A stretch of DNA of 64,000 nt from Candidatus Omnitrophota bacterium (GCA_029570205.1 JAKQSI010000042.1:85125-149124), one strand, 5' to 3'; counted from the first letter of the stretch, positions 1-9,670 are shown. Translations and numbers: made by a program. The notes: generated from the letters alone by a model not told the origin.

Positions 1-2494
1 GAGTCGAATGGTCCACCGGATATCCTCTGCCGGTCGCCGCCAGAACGCTGATCGCCCCGCCTGTCGGTCGGGTCAGCAGGTCTTCCGCAATGGAGATATT
101 CCATTTCTCCTGTGCATAATCGAATGTCCCGGTCTGGCACGTAAAACCCCAGAACACTGTAAGCATATTCTTGTTCGTCAGACGCTTCGCCTCGCTGAAT
201 CTCGACCCGCCCGCGAAAAATACACGCTCCTGTGTCATCACATTCGGCGCGCCATGCCCAAAAAACTCCCACAGGACCGCGCCCCGGTTTAATGCCTCAA
301 TCACTGCGTTGGTCGCTTCGGGGCTGGTTTTGCACTTCAATTCTCTCCGCACGTCTTCCGGCAGGTAATAATTGTCCCGGAACGGGTAGTCGGCCACGCG
401 AATTTCCGTCACCTCATACCCCGGCGGAAGCCAGGTCAAAGACACTTCGTCCATTCGATCTTCAAAGTCGTTATCGGTCAGAAGCAGTACACGGTTCATC
501 CATTCCTGTGAGGCGGTTCGAGGATAATGGACGTTCCGGTCGATCATGACCTCCAGGTCTGTCGCCGAGCGGATCGGGTATCGCGCAACAAGCATCTCCG
601 GCAGCGTATCGTCCGGTGTCAGGCAACCAAACCAGTTCTCGTCCGGGTAATCTTCCTCTCCGCGATAGGCCGGAAGGAAATTCGCAATCCCATTCTTGTA
701 TCGTCCCCAATGGTCCCAGGTTGCATCCCCGACCAGGAGAACGTAGCCGGGCCGATGATCGGGAGTCCGACGGTAAACCCAAGTGAGGTATTTCTTGATA
801 TTGTGCGGCGACATGCGCCCGTCGCCAAAAATAGCCTCGATCTCCTCAAGCGTTGCAATGTGCGGTTCGAATCCCCTTGCCCGATAATCCGCGCAAAGTG
901 GGAGCAGATTCCGACTGAACCTCCGGGGCGTCACAATGATGACATCCACAGGTCCCTTCGGAACCAGCGGATGGTTCTCCGGCAACACGGCGGGCATGAA
1001 TTCGCAGGTCTTTACCGGGGATACACGGGCCGGATCGAAGATGACCAATTCCTCGTTCGCCGATGCGTCTGTGACTATGGCCGCGCCGGGTTTCAGATAT
1101 CGGCTGCTCCGCACGATTCCGTTCTCCGGTATGTGCCACAACATCGCATCCGATAATGCTTTGGACTGGATTCGGTATCGGCCCTGTTCCGGCTGGAACC
1201 GAACCGGGTCTCCCGCATAAAAAGCCTGACGCTCGAATTTGAATTCGATTCGATCCAGGTAAATGGCATATTCCTTCTCATCGGGCGGCGCAGTTCGAAT
1301 TTCGAGCAGATTGGTTCCCGCCAAAAGGGAAGCCGATGCAATTCGCGCTGCCGCCGTAAGAAACGGCGCGGTTCCCTGTTCGATAATTGTCTCCAGCGAG
1401 GCCCCGTTTATCAGGAACGAAAACCCCCCGTCGGAGTTCTTGTAGAAATGCCGTTTCTGTAACAGTCGCGCCGAAACAGTCACATCGGAGACCAATCCCG
1501 CAAAGTCGGGGCACGCCATCGCGGCCGATTCATCGGGAAGTTTTTTCCAGATCCAATAATCCGCTTGGGCCTCATTCTGCTTGCCTTCGGGGAAATGGTC
1601 CAGATCCTCCTCCAGACGGCAAATCGTTCGAATGCTGTCCAACGGTGGAGAGCTGGAGCGTATCTCCGGCTCTCCATGAATCGTCTCGCCCTGCAATCCA
1701 CACAGCCAATAGACCGACTCGCGCGAATAAGGCGATGTGGATTTCTTGGCCCAAAACAGGATTTCATCCCCTTGATCCAAAGTTCCCTCATACTTCGGTT
1801 CCCCCGCCTTGCTCCATATCATGCACGGGATCAATCTCCCTTCACTGAAAAGAGCGATATCCGTTGACTTTGTGCCGGGAGAGAGAAGGCTGGTCCAAAG
1901 ATCGCTTCCCACACGAGCCGGTCCCTCTTCTACAAAACTCAAGCGAATCGAGGGCACACGCCGGTATTCGGGAACCGGCATCTCCGTTTCACTCTCGCCA
2001 GGTAATGCAAACCGCATGTCCGGATTCAACAGGCAGGTTTGCAGGATTTGCTCCATCGGGTCTTCCTGTTTCGGAGAGATTGTCTCGCCGGGTTCCCAGG
2101 AAACCCGCACCGTGCCGGTCACATATCGGATTCTCTCCTGAGCCGTCGCGCTGTATCCATACACAGGGACATTCAGAGAGGCTACCCGACAATCTCCCAT
2201 CAGTCCCATCGTTCGAATCGAAACCTTCGGCGCGGAAATAACGCTTGTTGTCGCTTCCACACCGTATGCGACAACCTCCGGCTCTCCGACAGCTCCATGC
2301 GGCACAGAAATCAAAACCCGCTCCGACTGCTCCATGGAGCTCGGTGGAAACTCCCAGGACAACGCCATTCCTTCCGAGGTCGCTTCCGCAATTCGGATGT
2401 TCTCTGAAAGCAATGCGGGCAGGGAACCGGCTCCCGAAGTATGTAAAAACAAAAGAAAAATCGCAACTGTCAAAACCGCTCGAATTACAACCAT
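1..2494 (-). CDS. Gingipain-type (C25) cysteine peptidase, secreted, C-terminus beyond window
   Basis: The frame stays open for 831 codons and runs off the left edge, so the C-terminus is missing. The start is an ATG with AGGA just upstream, followed by a hydrophobic signal peptide (VLTVAIFLLFLHT). A beta-rich N-terminal part of about 500 residues precedes a caspase-like domain starting near residue 516 (DVIIVTP), with LLVGDATWD near 585. The expected catalytic pair is visible: His747 in FFGHG and Cys786 in CQTG. In family C25 these form the cysteine-protease dyad. Family members are usually large cell-surface or secreted proteases, and in Bacteroidetes they are often exported by type IX secretion. 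No T9SS gene is in this window, but a type II system is. The gene is divergent from sucC. The family call is firm; substrate and export route are unknown. Confidence 0.82.
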   Translation of the reverse strand, partial: MVVIRAVLTVAIFLLFLHTSGAGSLPALLSENIRIAEATSEGMALSWEFPPSSMEQSERVLISVPHGAVGEPEVVAYGVEATTSVISAPKVSIRTMGLMGDCRVASLNVPVYGYSATAQERIRYVTGTVRVSWEPGETISPKQEDPMEQILQTCLLNPDMRFALPGESETEMPVPEYRRVPSIRLSFVEEGPARVGSDLWTSLLSPGTKSTDIALFSEGRLIPCMIWSKAGEPKYEGTLDQGDEILFWAKKSTSPYSRESVYWLCGLQGETIHGEPEIRSSSPPLDSIRTICRLEEDLDHFPEGKQNEAQADYWIWKKLPDESAAMACPDFAGLVSDVTVSARLLQKRHFYKNSDGGFSFLINGASLETIIEQGTAPFLTAAARIASASLLAGTNLLEIRTAPPDEKEYAIYLDRIEFKFERQAFYAGDPVRFQPEQGRYRIQSKALSDAMLWHIPENGIVRSSRYLKPGAAIVTDASANEELVIFDPARVSPVKTCEFMPAVLPENHPLVPKGPVDVIIVTPRRFSRNLLPLCADYRARGFEPHIATLEEIEAIFGDGRMSPHNIKKYLTWVYRRTPDHRPGYVLLVGDATWDHWGRYKNGIANFLPAYRGEEDYPDENWFGCLTPDDTLPEMLVARYPIRSATDLEVMIDRNVHYPRTASQEWMNRVLLLTDNDFEDRMDEVSLTWLPPGYEVTEIRVADYPFRDNYYLPEDVRRELKCKTSPEATNAVIEALNRGAVLWEFFGHGAPNVMTQERVFFAGGSRFSEAKRLTNKNMLTVFWGFTCQTGTFDYAQEKWNISIAEDLLTRPTGGAISVLAATGRGYPVDHST

Positions 2495-2595
2495 TATTAT
2501 CCTGATACCCCGTAGCGGACTTTCCTTTCTGTCCACCCCGCCCACCCGAATTCTCAAACCGTATCATCCGAGAGGATCCTGTCAAGCGCCAAGGG

Positions 2596-2624
2596 TTCAC
2601 TTTGCGCGCCGTCAAGTCTATCTT
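2596..2624 (+). promoter_or_regulatory. Possible sigma-70-type promoter of sucC
   Basis: TTCACT, 17 bases, then TATCTT lies about 35 bases upstream of the sucC start, in the gap between two divergent genes. The -35 match is partial, so this is a weak visual call. Confidence 0.3.
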
Positions 2625-2659
2625 AATTGTATCTCAACGGGGAAGGAAATCAGGTTTGT

Positions 2660-3823
2660 ATGAAAATCCATGAATACCAGGGCAAGGAAGTCCTGAAACG
2701 ATATGGCGTGCCGGTTCCCCGTGGGCAGGTCGCAAAAACCGCCGGGGAGGCCGAAAGGATTGCACGGGAGTTGGGCACAAAGGTTACGGTAATCAAAGCC
2801 CAAATCCATGCCGGAGGTCGCGGCAAAGCCGGCGGCGTGAGACTCGCCAAAAGTCCGGAGGAAGCGCGACAAATCGCCGAACACATGCTCGGTAGGACCC
2901 TCGTAACCCAGCAGACCGGCCCGGAAGGTAAGAAAGTCCTTCAGCTCCTTGTTGAGGAGGGTCTTGAAATTGAACGCGAACTTTATTTGGGCATGGTAAT
3001 CGACCGGGCTACAGCACGGGTCGTTGTGATGGCCTCTGCGCAGGGCGGAATGGAAATCGAGGAGGTAGCCGCGCGGGACCCGGATGCGATCTTGAAAGTC
3101 TACGTCGACCCCGCCGTGGGATTGATGCCGTTCCAGGCCAATCAAATCGCCTTCGGTCTCGGTCTCGACGGACCGACGGTGAAATCGTGCGCAAAATTCG
3201 TCCGCAACCTGTATACGGCCTTTGTTGCCTGCGATGCCTCGCTCGCGGAGATCAATCCGCTTGTGATCACAGAAAACGGCGAGGTTCTGGCGCTGGATGC
3301 AAAAATCAACCTGGACGATAACGCTCTGTATCGCCACCCGGAATATGCCGACCTGAGAGACCTGAACGAAGAGGATCCGCTTGAAACCGAGGCGGCCAAA
3401 AACGGCCTGAGCTACATTAAACTGGACGGTGAAGTCGGTTGCATGGTCAATGGCGCGGGCCTCGCCATGGCGACCATGGACCTCATCCAACTGGCCGGGT
3501 CCATGCCCGCCAATTTCCTGGATGTTGGTGGAACGGCCGGCGCCGACCGTGTTGCCGCGGCGTTTCGGATTCTCATGTCGGACCGCCACGTTCGTGCTGT
3601 CCTGGTCAACATATTCGGCGGCATCGTCCGCTGTGACCGTGTGGCAAACGGCATCATCGAGGCCATGAAAACCGTCCAGGTCAACGTCCCTGTTGTCGTT
3701 CGTCTTCAGGGAACCAATGCCGCGGAAGCCCGACAGGTTCTCCAAACAGCCGATTTTCCGTTCCAGGTCGCCGATGAACTGGCCGAAGCCGCTCAGAAAG
3801 TCGTCGCCGCGCTGAGAAAGTAA
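2660..3823 (+). CDS. sucC: Succinyl-CoA synthetase (ADP-forming) beta subunit
   Basis: This subunit carries the ATP-grasp domain that couples succinyl-CoA to nucleotide triphosphate formation in the TCA cycle. The start was set at the canonical MKIHEYQGKE N-terminus, 11 codons inside a longer open frame. The 387-residue length matches the family. Visible hallmarks are the ATP-grasp lysine region (VIKAQIHAGGRGKAGGV), the metal-binding ELYLGMVIDR and AEINPLV segments, and the C-terminal VNIFGGIVRCD loop that contacts the alpha subunit. The usual downstream partner sucD is absent: the next gene, 40 bases on, is a glycosyltransferase. The alpha subunit must therefore be encoded elsewhere if the enzyme is functional. 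Confidence 0.95.
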   Translation: MKIHEYQGKEVLKRYGVPVPRGQVAKTAGEAERIARELGTKVTVIKAQIHAGGRGKAGGVRLAKSPEEARQIAEHMLGRTLVTQQTGPEGKKVLQLLVEEGLEIERELYLGMVIDRATARVVVMASAQGGMEIEEVAARDPDAILKVYVDPAVGLMPFQANQIAFGLGLDGPTVKSCAKFVRNLYTAFVACDASLAEINPLVITENGEVLALDAKINLDDNALYRHPEYADLRDLNEEDPLETEAAKNGLSYIKLDGEVGCMVNGAGLAMATMDLIQLAGSMPANFLDVGGTAGADRVAAAFRILMSDRHVRAVLVNIFGGIVRCDRVANGIIEAMKTVQVNVPVVVRLQGTNAAEARQVLQTADFPFQVADELAEAAQKVVAALRK

Positions 3824-3863
3824 TTTCTCTACCATCTCGTAACCGTCGCACAGGGAGAGTCGA

Positions 3864-5687
3864 TTGGACCATCAACTGTTTCGCGCCAACCTCAACATCC
3901 TTCACCAGGTCTACCCCGATCTGGCAAACAAACTGGAGTCCTTCGAATACGGAGCCTCCAAACGGTTTGTGATTACGCCGCATCCCGACCGGGGCTGGAC
4001 CTGTATGGACCGCGAGGAAAATCCGGAACATGCCATTCACGGTCCCCAGGATCCCTGGGCACAGGTCGAAAACTACCTTCTTAATGTCGACCTGATTGAA
4101 CCGGAACTCATCGTGATCTATCGCTGCGGCCTGGGGTACATGCCACAGTTAATTTATCCTCAGTTGCGCTCCGGTAGACGCGCCCAACGGCTACTGATTA
4201 CCGAGGATCGCTGGGAGGTTCTTGCATCCTCTTTCTGGCTCCTGGACTGGACCGACATCCTTCGCTCCGACCGTGTGATTCTCCTGCACAGCGAGGAATC
4301 CGCGCAGTCCATTATGCAATTCTTTGTAACGAACCCGATCGGGATGCTCCCCGTTCTGACACTCATCCCCGGATGCAACATGAGCCAGACCGACCGGCAG
4401 GTCTTTTCCGCCCTGCGGGAACGGATGGGACAACTCGCAAACGAAGTCCGCGTCCAGACCCAGGGATTTCTCCATGAACTGAAACATTATTACGTGAAAC
4501 GCAGAGAAAGCATCCGAAACGAAACGCCGGACCCTCCCCTCAAAGTCCTCTTTGTCGAACCGGAACATGATTATCTCGCCAAAAACATGATCGAAAGCCT
4601 TCGAGAAATGGGTTTCCGCTCCGACATGTACACGGGCAACATGCGGATGCTGCATTTTGTCAATCCCTGGCTCTGGCTCGTCTACACCGCTGAACATCAC
4701 CCGGATATTCTCCTGTGGATGAATCGGAACTCCCTGTCCCCCCTTGGGAAACGATTTCTGGACGATCTTCCGATTACAAAGGCTATCTGGTACCTGGACA
4801 ATCCCGAACGGGTCAAGGTCTCTATCGAGGAATTGGAGGCTACCGATATCGTATTCAGCTTCGATAAAAGTTACCTGCCTCTCTTGCGCGAGATGGGCGC
4901 CCATTCCGTTCATACGCTGCACAACGCCGCCGGGCTGCTTCCGAAAGTCCGCCTGGATAACAATCCCCCGCCGCGACAGGGACCGGAGGTCGGATTTGTC
5001 GGCGCTCTTGCGGCGCACCGCTTCCTCCCCGTCCGCCGTTTCTGGCTCGAACGCGACCACGAATATGTGACAATTCTTGATGATATCGTGGAGGACTATC
5101 TCGCCGATCCATCGAAAACACTTGCGTACCGCTACAAGAACTCACCTGCAATCGAACGGCTACCCTATTCCGGTTTCCCGGTTCTTTACCTGGAAGAACG
5201 CGCCACCTATCTCCGGCGGCTCCGTTTCCTGCAAGCCGTCAAAGATATGGAACTGAAGACTTATGGCGCACCGGAATGGGCGTCGCCCGAATACGCGAAA
5301 GATCTTGCGCCCTGCTACGCCGGGCACGCTCCCGATTACCATCGCGATCTGCCGCAACTGTACTATGATACGAACATTAACATTAACATCTTTCATGTTC
5401 AGTGTATCGACTCCCCCAATCCGCGTGTATTTGATGTTCTCGCCTGCGGGGGATTTCTGATTACCGAGTACCGTCCTTCGCTGGAGGAGTATTTCCAGGA
5501 TGGCGTCGAACTCCGCTGGTTCAAGACAAAAGAGGAATTAGCGGAACTGGTTGCTTATTACCCCGAACATCCCGATGAACGGGAAGAGATCGCGCGTCGC
5601 GGGCAGAAAAAGGTTTTGGCCCATCACTTGGCGAAAAACCGCATGGAAACCATGATGAGTATCCTCTGGCCGGAACGAAAGAAATAG
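3864..5687 (+). CDS. CgeB-type glycosyltransferase with Maf-like N-terminal region
   Basis: The start is a TTG eight bases after AGGGAGAG; no better ATG exists. The C-terminal half, from about residue 225 (KVLFVEPEHDYLAKN), resembles the GT-B glycosyltransferases of the CgeB/Glyco_trans_1_2 group, including the donor-site signature NPRVFDVLACGGFLITEY followed by LEEYF. The first ~190 residues (NILHQVYPDL, then a GLGYMPQLIYPQL stretch and a LITEDRWEVL strand) resemble the N-terminal region of Maf/DUF115 proteins, as also seen in the gene at 36713. Members of these groups glycosylate surface proteins or build glycans. No flagellar or pilin substrate gene is adjacent. The transferase call is good; the Maf-like N-terminus is an inference from visual similarity. 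Confidence 0.7.
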   Translation: MDHQLFRANLNILHQVYPDLANKLESFEYGASKRFVITPHPDRGWTCMDREENPEHAIHGPQDPWAQVENYLLNVDLIEPELIVIYRCGLGYMPQLIYPQLRSGRRAQRLLITEDRWEVLASSFWLLDWTDILRSDRVILLHSEESAQSIMQFFVTNPIGMLPVLTLIPGCNMSQTDRQVFSALRERMGQLANEVRVQTQGFLHELKHYYVKRRESIRNETPDPPLKVLFVEPEHDYLAKNMIESLREMGFRSDMYTGNMRMLHFVNPWLWLVYTAEHHPDILLWMNRNSLSPLGKRFLDDLPITKAIWYLDNPERVKVSIEELEATDIVFSFDKSYLPLLREMGAHSVHTLHNAAGLLPKVRLDNNPPPRQGPEVGFVGALAAHRFLPVRRFWLERDHEYVTILDDIVEDYLADPSKTLAYRYKNSPAIERLPYSGFPVLYLEERATYLRRLRFLQAVKDMELKTYGAPEWASPEYAKDLAPCYAGHAPDYHRDLPQLYYDTNININIFHVQCIDSPNPRVFDVLACGGFLITEYRPSLEEYFQDGVELRWFKTKEELAELVAYYPEHPDEREEIARRGQKKVLAHHLAKNRMETMMSILWPERKK

Positions 5688-5697
5688 ATTTCATAAC

Positions 5698-7359
5698 ATG
5701 TCTCGCCTCATCCCAGGGAGCCGTTTCCTTTCACTGTTACTGGGAGCGTTGTTTTTAACCGCCTGTCTTTCCTGTCGCACGGAAACAACCGCATCATCCA
5801 GAGTTCTGCCCCTGCTTTACCGTGGCCAGGTTGTTCCCGACGAACAGAATAGATTGTGTTTTGTTTATCGCGCCCATCCGATCAGGACGCAAAATCACGA
5901 ATCCGTTACGATTATGATTAACACACTGCAATTCCACCAATGGAAATGCAGTTGGTTCATTGAACGCTCGGATCAGACGATACCATTGGATTCCTCAGAG
6001 CCGATCTCCTGCACGGAAGGCGACGTTCTTGGAGTGCGGCTTTCATACAGAGGCCCACTGGACCTTACAGAAACGGATTTGGAGAATTGCCGCCCACGAT
6101 TCCTTGCGGTCAGAATCAATGGCGCACAACCGTCACCGCGAAAGCCGAACGTCGCGATTGTCCTTGTCGATGCCATGCGCCCGGATCATCTCCCCGGCGA
6201 GAAATACCCGGATATCCTCGCGCCACACCTGCAGAACATGCGCTTGTTGGGGACCGAGTTTACGAACTGGCATTCGACTTCCTCTTCTTCGCGGCCCGCT
6301 GTCGGCTCGATATTCACCGGTCTTTACCCGCGCGCTCATGGCGCAATTCGACACACAACCGCCGCTGCCTCCCTCTTTCCGGGAGTGAAAACTATTGCAG
6401 AGTGTTTTCGCGAGGAAGGCTACCGGACAGCTGCATTCCACTCCAACGCACAGATATCCGCGCAATTCGGCTTCGACCGTGGCTTTGATATCTATAAAGG
6501 ACCTTTATGGGACCCGGATGTCATTATGGAATCGAACCGTTGGCTTTCATCCACAACTTCGCCGTTCTTTCTGTATGTTCATTTGATCCGGCTCCATGCT
6601 CCTTACCGGCCGACCGACTATTTCGATCATCTGTATAGAGGCATGACCGGCGATCCCGAACACGACCGGTACTGTTCCGAAATCACATTGAGCGATCAAT
6701 CCATCGGCGAGTTCCTGCTGACGATGATTGAATGGGGATATTTTGACAATACGATATTCTGGTTCCTGTCGGATCACGGGGAGGAATTCGGAGAGCATGG
6801 CGGCCGCTATCATGGCTATGCGCTTTACGAGGAGAGTATTCGCACGCTGTCGATTCTTGTCCGTCCATCTGTTGCCCCGAGGGAGTCCGCGTGTGGGTTG
6901 ATTACAAGTCACGTAGATGTGCTGCCGACGTTATGTTCTTTCGCACATGTGCCGATATCGTCGCCGGTTCAGGGAATGGACCTGTCCGGAGTGGTGGAAG
7001 GGAAGGAAACTGCCATGCAGGATCGGGCCATTTTCGCGCAATCCTACGGTGGCGAGGACTCGGATCCTCTCGTATCTGTACGCGATGCGGTAATATGGAA
7101 TGGATGGAAATGGATCGCACCGGCGTATGGAACCCAGCGTGAATTGTACAACCTGATGGAGGACCCCGGGGAACGGAAGAATCTCTACGCAGACGATCAC
7201 CCGGTCGCAACACAGTTGGATGCGAAACTCCGCGAGTTTGTAGGCGAATCGGACAAGATTGCGGAGAAGATGGGCCGCGCGGAGGCGTTGGCGGGTCATC
7301 CGGCAAGTTATTCCGACAAAGAATTAGAAAACCTGCGCCAACTCGGCTATATTCGTTAG
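5698..7359 (+). CDS. Sulfatase-superfamily lipoprotein
   Basis: The 553-residue product begins with a lipoprotein signal (LFLTAC, lipidation expected at Cys23). A ~120-residue N-terminal extension precedes the sulfatase/alkaline-phosphatase fold. Metal-site elements are present: VLVDAMRPDHL near residue 158 and SDHGEEFGEHG near 357. At the catalytic site the canonical C/S-x-P-x-R is replaced by S-S-S-S-R (Ser195 to Arg199). Ser is at the formylglycine position, but the Pro that the activating enzymes normally recognise is missing. It may use unmodified Ser or Thr as a phospho- or sulfo-hydrolase, or be inactive. It starts 10 bases after the glycosyltransferase gene, so co-transcription is likely. 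Its stop overlaps the stop of the convergent truA. Confidence 0.8.
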   Translation: MSRLIPGSRFLSLLLGALFLTACLSCRTETTASSRVLPLLYRGQVVPDEQNRLCFVYRAHPIRTQNHESVTIMINTLQFHQWKCSWFIERSDQTIPLDSSEPISCTEGDVLGVRLSYRGPLDLTETDLENCRPRFLAVRINGAQPSPRKPNVAIVLVDAMRPDHLPGEKYPDILAPHLQNMRLLGTEFTNWHSTSSSSRPAVGSIFTGLYPRAHGAIRHTTAAASLFPGVKTIAECFREEGYRTAAFHSNAQISAQFGFDRGFDIYKGPLWDPDVIMESNRWLSSTTSPFFLYVHLIRLHAPYRPTDYFDHLYRGMTGDPEHDRYCSEITLSDQSIGEFLLTMIEWGYFDNTIFWFLSDHGEEFGEHGGRYHGYALYEESIRTLSILVRPSVAPRESACGLITSHVDVLPTLCSFAHVPISSPVQGMDLSGVVEGKETAMQDRAIFAQSYGGEDSDPLVSVRDAVIWNGWKWIAPAYGTQRELYNLMEDPGERKNLYADDHPVATQLDAKLREFVGESDKIAEKMGRAEALAGHPASYSDKELENLRQLGYIR

Positions 7360-8204
7360 TCCGGCTCGGCGTATCCCATCCGTTCCAATGGTGCGAGTTC
7401 CCCCGGATAAGTAACCCGAACAAGTGTCAGTCCGTGCGCAGGCGCGGTCTGGCCCGCGCGGGTTCGATCGCGACTCTTAAGGATGTCCTGTACGTCTTCG
7501 AGAGATAATGTTCCGAGGCCGACTTCAATTAGCGTTCCGACAATTGTTCTGACCATGTGGCGAAGAAAGGCATAGCCTTCAATCCAGAAATGGATGCAAT
7601 GGCCTTCCTGCAAAAGCACGGCTCCGGTAATTCGTCTAACCGGGTTGCGTGCCTCGCAATGGGTACTGCGAAATGCACTGAAATCATGGACCCCGACGAA
7701 GACCCGCGTGGCCTCCTGCATCGCGGGGATATCGAGCGGCCTGTAAATACGGGCCGTTGTTCGCCGGATCAGCGGGTCGCGCCGGCGGGAATGGAGGATA
7801 CTGTATCGGTATGTCCGCCTGCGGGCGTGTCGTCTGGCATCCCAATCCAGCGGCACATCCGAAACATCCGTTACGGTGACATCGTCGGGAAGATAATAAT
7901 TGATTGCCCGATGCAGCGCCTCAGTAGTCAATTGCGTGTGCGAGAAAAACTGCGCCACCTGGTGTTCCGCGTGAACTCCGGCGTCGGTCCGCCCGGCAGC
8001 ATGAACACGGGGAAGATCGGGCAGTATATGGCGAATGGCTTCAAGCAACACGCCCTCTACGGATCGCTGATTATCCTGCATCTGCCAGCCGCAAAAATCC
8101 GTTCCTTCGTAACGAAGGTCTAATCGAATGTTTCGCGGGGTCGTGTGTTCGTCGGGGGATGTCAATCGTTCGATGCTTTCTTTCGCTTGCGGAGTTCCGC
8201 CCAT
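7356..8204 (-). CDS. truA: tRNA pseudouridine(38-40) synthase
   Basis: TruA isomerises uridines 38-40 in the tRNA anticodon stem. The 282-residue product carries the family core: NIRLDLRYEGTDFCGWQ near the N-terminus, the catalytic Asp74 in AGRTDAGVHA, RTYRYSI, and the C-terminal FLRHMVRTIVGTL motif. The N-terminal ~24 residues precede the conserved core and overlap the end of rarA by 43 bases; a shorter start is possible. Its stop overlaps the stop of the convergent sulfatase gene by two bases. It is probably translated with rarA. Confidence 0.93.
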   Translation of the reverse strand: MGGTPQAKESIERLTSPDEHTTPRNIRLDLRYEGTDFCGWQMQDNQRSVEGVLLEAIRHILPDLPRVHAAGRTDAGVHAEHQVAQFFSHTQLTTEALHRAINYYLPDDVTVTDVSDVPLDWDARRHARRRTYRYSILHSRRRDPLIRRTTARIYRPLDIPAMQEATRVFVGVHDFSAFRSTHCEARNPVRRITGAVLLQEGHCIHFWIEGYAFLRHMVRTIVGTLIEVGLGTLSLEDVQDILKSRDRTRAGQTAPAHGLTLVRVTYPGELAPLERMGYAEPD

Positions 8205-9541
8205 TCCTCAAGGCGTTTTTTGATTTTTGCTTCGTGCCCGCGATCCGTCGGCTCATAGAATACTTTGCCCTTCAGCTGTTCGGGGAGATCTTCCTGGAGC
8301 ACGATGGCCTCATCGTCGTCGTGGGCGTACTGATATCCTTTGCCGTAGCCGAACTCTTTCATCAGGCGTGTCGGCGCGTTACGGATGTGCATCGGCACGG
8401 GCAGGTAGCCGTGATTCTTTACCGCCTGCATGGCCTCGCCGAATGCGCGATATACGCGGTTGCTCTTTGGCGCGCAGGAAACATACACAACGGCCTCGGC
8501 TAATGCGAGTTCCCCTTCGGGTGTTCCCAGGAAATGGTAGGAATCCTTCGCGGCGAGCGTAACAAGGAGCGCCATCGGATCGGCTAACCCGACATCCTCC
8601 GATGCGAAACGCACAATCCGCCTTGCAAGATACAGCGGGTCTTCGCCGCCTTCCAGCATTCGCGCCAGCCAGTATAGCGCAGCCTGCGGATCGCTGTCCC
8701 GCATACTCTTATGCAGCGCAGAAATTAAGTTGTAGTGTTCCTCGCCGGACTTGTCGTAGAGAATCCGTTTAGCCTGCAAGGCTTCCCCGCAGACTTTCCG
8801 GGTAATGATTCGTTCGTCCGGCGGTCGGCGGCGCAGATACACGGCGGTCTGCTGCAAGTAGTTGAGCGCGGTCCGCGCGTCGCCATGGGAAGCGCGGGCG
8901 ATGATTTCCAGGGATTCCGCGTCGGCGGACTGCACAGCCCCGTCGGATTGAAGGATCGCAAGGCCGCGTTCCAGGATCGTCACCAGATCTCTTTCGCCAA
9001 GGCCGTCCAGTTTGAAGACGGTGACACGGGATAGCAGCGGCCCGACTACCTCGAAGGACGGATTCTCCGTGGTGGCTCCGATCAGATCGACCAGGCCGGA
9101 TTCGACGTGCGGAAGCAGCGCGTCCTGCTGGGATTTGTTCCAGCGGTGGATTTCATCAATAAACAGCACCGTCCGTTTACCCCGCGCCTGGTTCCGTTTG
9201 GCCTTCTCGACAATGGTCCGAAGATCCTTAACCCCCGACTCAGTCGCGGAAAGTTGAAGGAATTCGGCGCGGGTGACACCGGCGATAACTCGCGCCAGTG
9301 TCGTCTTCCCGCTCCCGGGGGGTCCCCATAGAATCATGGAGGGGATACGGTCAATCTCCACCGCCTGCCGCAGCGGTTTGCCGGGGCCGAGAAGCTCGTT
9401 CTGCCCGACAATCTCATCCAGCGTAACCGGCCGCGCCCGCTCGGCAAGTGGAATGCGCTCTTTCGGCATGGGCACAGGAGTCGGCTCCGCCGTTTCGGGT
9501 TCATGCTCAAATAGCGCGCCTTGGGAGGATTCTTCATTCAT
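8162..9541 (-). CDS. rarA: Replication-associated recombination protein A (AAA+ ATPase)
   Basis: RarA/MgsA/WRNIP1-family AAA+ ATPases act at stalled replication forks in the cytoplasm. The 459-residue length fits. Visible are the Walker A motif GPPGSGKT (residues 73-80), Walker B VLFIDEIHRW, sensor 1 in GATTENPSF, and the MgsA C-terminal tetramerisation region (SEDVGLADPMAL, VYVSCAPKSNRVY, PTRLMKEFGYGKGYQY). A ~35-residue acidic and proline-rich N-terminal extension precedes the AAA domain. It is followed by truA with a 43-base overlap. Confidence 0.95.
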   Translation of the reverse strand: MNEESSQGALFEHEPETAEPTPVPMPKERIPLAERARPVTLDEIVGQNELLGPGKPLRQAVEIDRIPSMILWGPPGSGKTTLARVIAGVTRAEFLQLSATESGVKDLRTIVEKAKRNQARGKRTVLFIDEIHRWNKSQQDALLPHVESGLVDLIGATTENPSFEVVGPLLSRVTVFKLDGLGERDLVTILERGLAILQSDGAVQSADAESLEIIARASHGDARTALNYLQQTAVYLRRRPPDERIITRKVCGEALQAKRILYDKSGEEHYNLISALHKSMRDSDPQAALYWLARMLEGGEDPLYLARRIVRFASEDVGLADPMALLVTLAAKDSYHFLGTPEGELALAEAVVYVSCAPKSNRVYRAFGEAMQAVKNHGYLPVPMHIRNAPTRLMKEFGYGKGYQYAHDDDEAIVLQEDLPEQLKGKVFYEPTDRGHEAKIKKRLEEWAELRKRKKASND

Positions 9542-9670
9542 GGAACTGATCGCCTGATCCCTGCCGATTTTCTGCGAGACGATGATACACTTCGTTCGTT
9601 GATTATCTTGACGGAACCGGGCAAATCCGCCAAGTGGCGGCCAGGCCCCAGCCTGTTTGGGAGTTTGTGC

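Noticed and set aside
864-876. tRNA-like T-loop sequence GGTTCGAATCC
   Set aside because: It lies inside the C25 peptidase gene (codons for GFEPH on the minus strand), and no acceptor, D or anticodon stems fit around it.
2618-3835. Long minus-strand frame (about 405 codons) opposite sucC
   Set aside because: Mirror frame created by GC-biased third positions of sucC; its translation has no family features.
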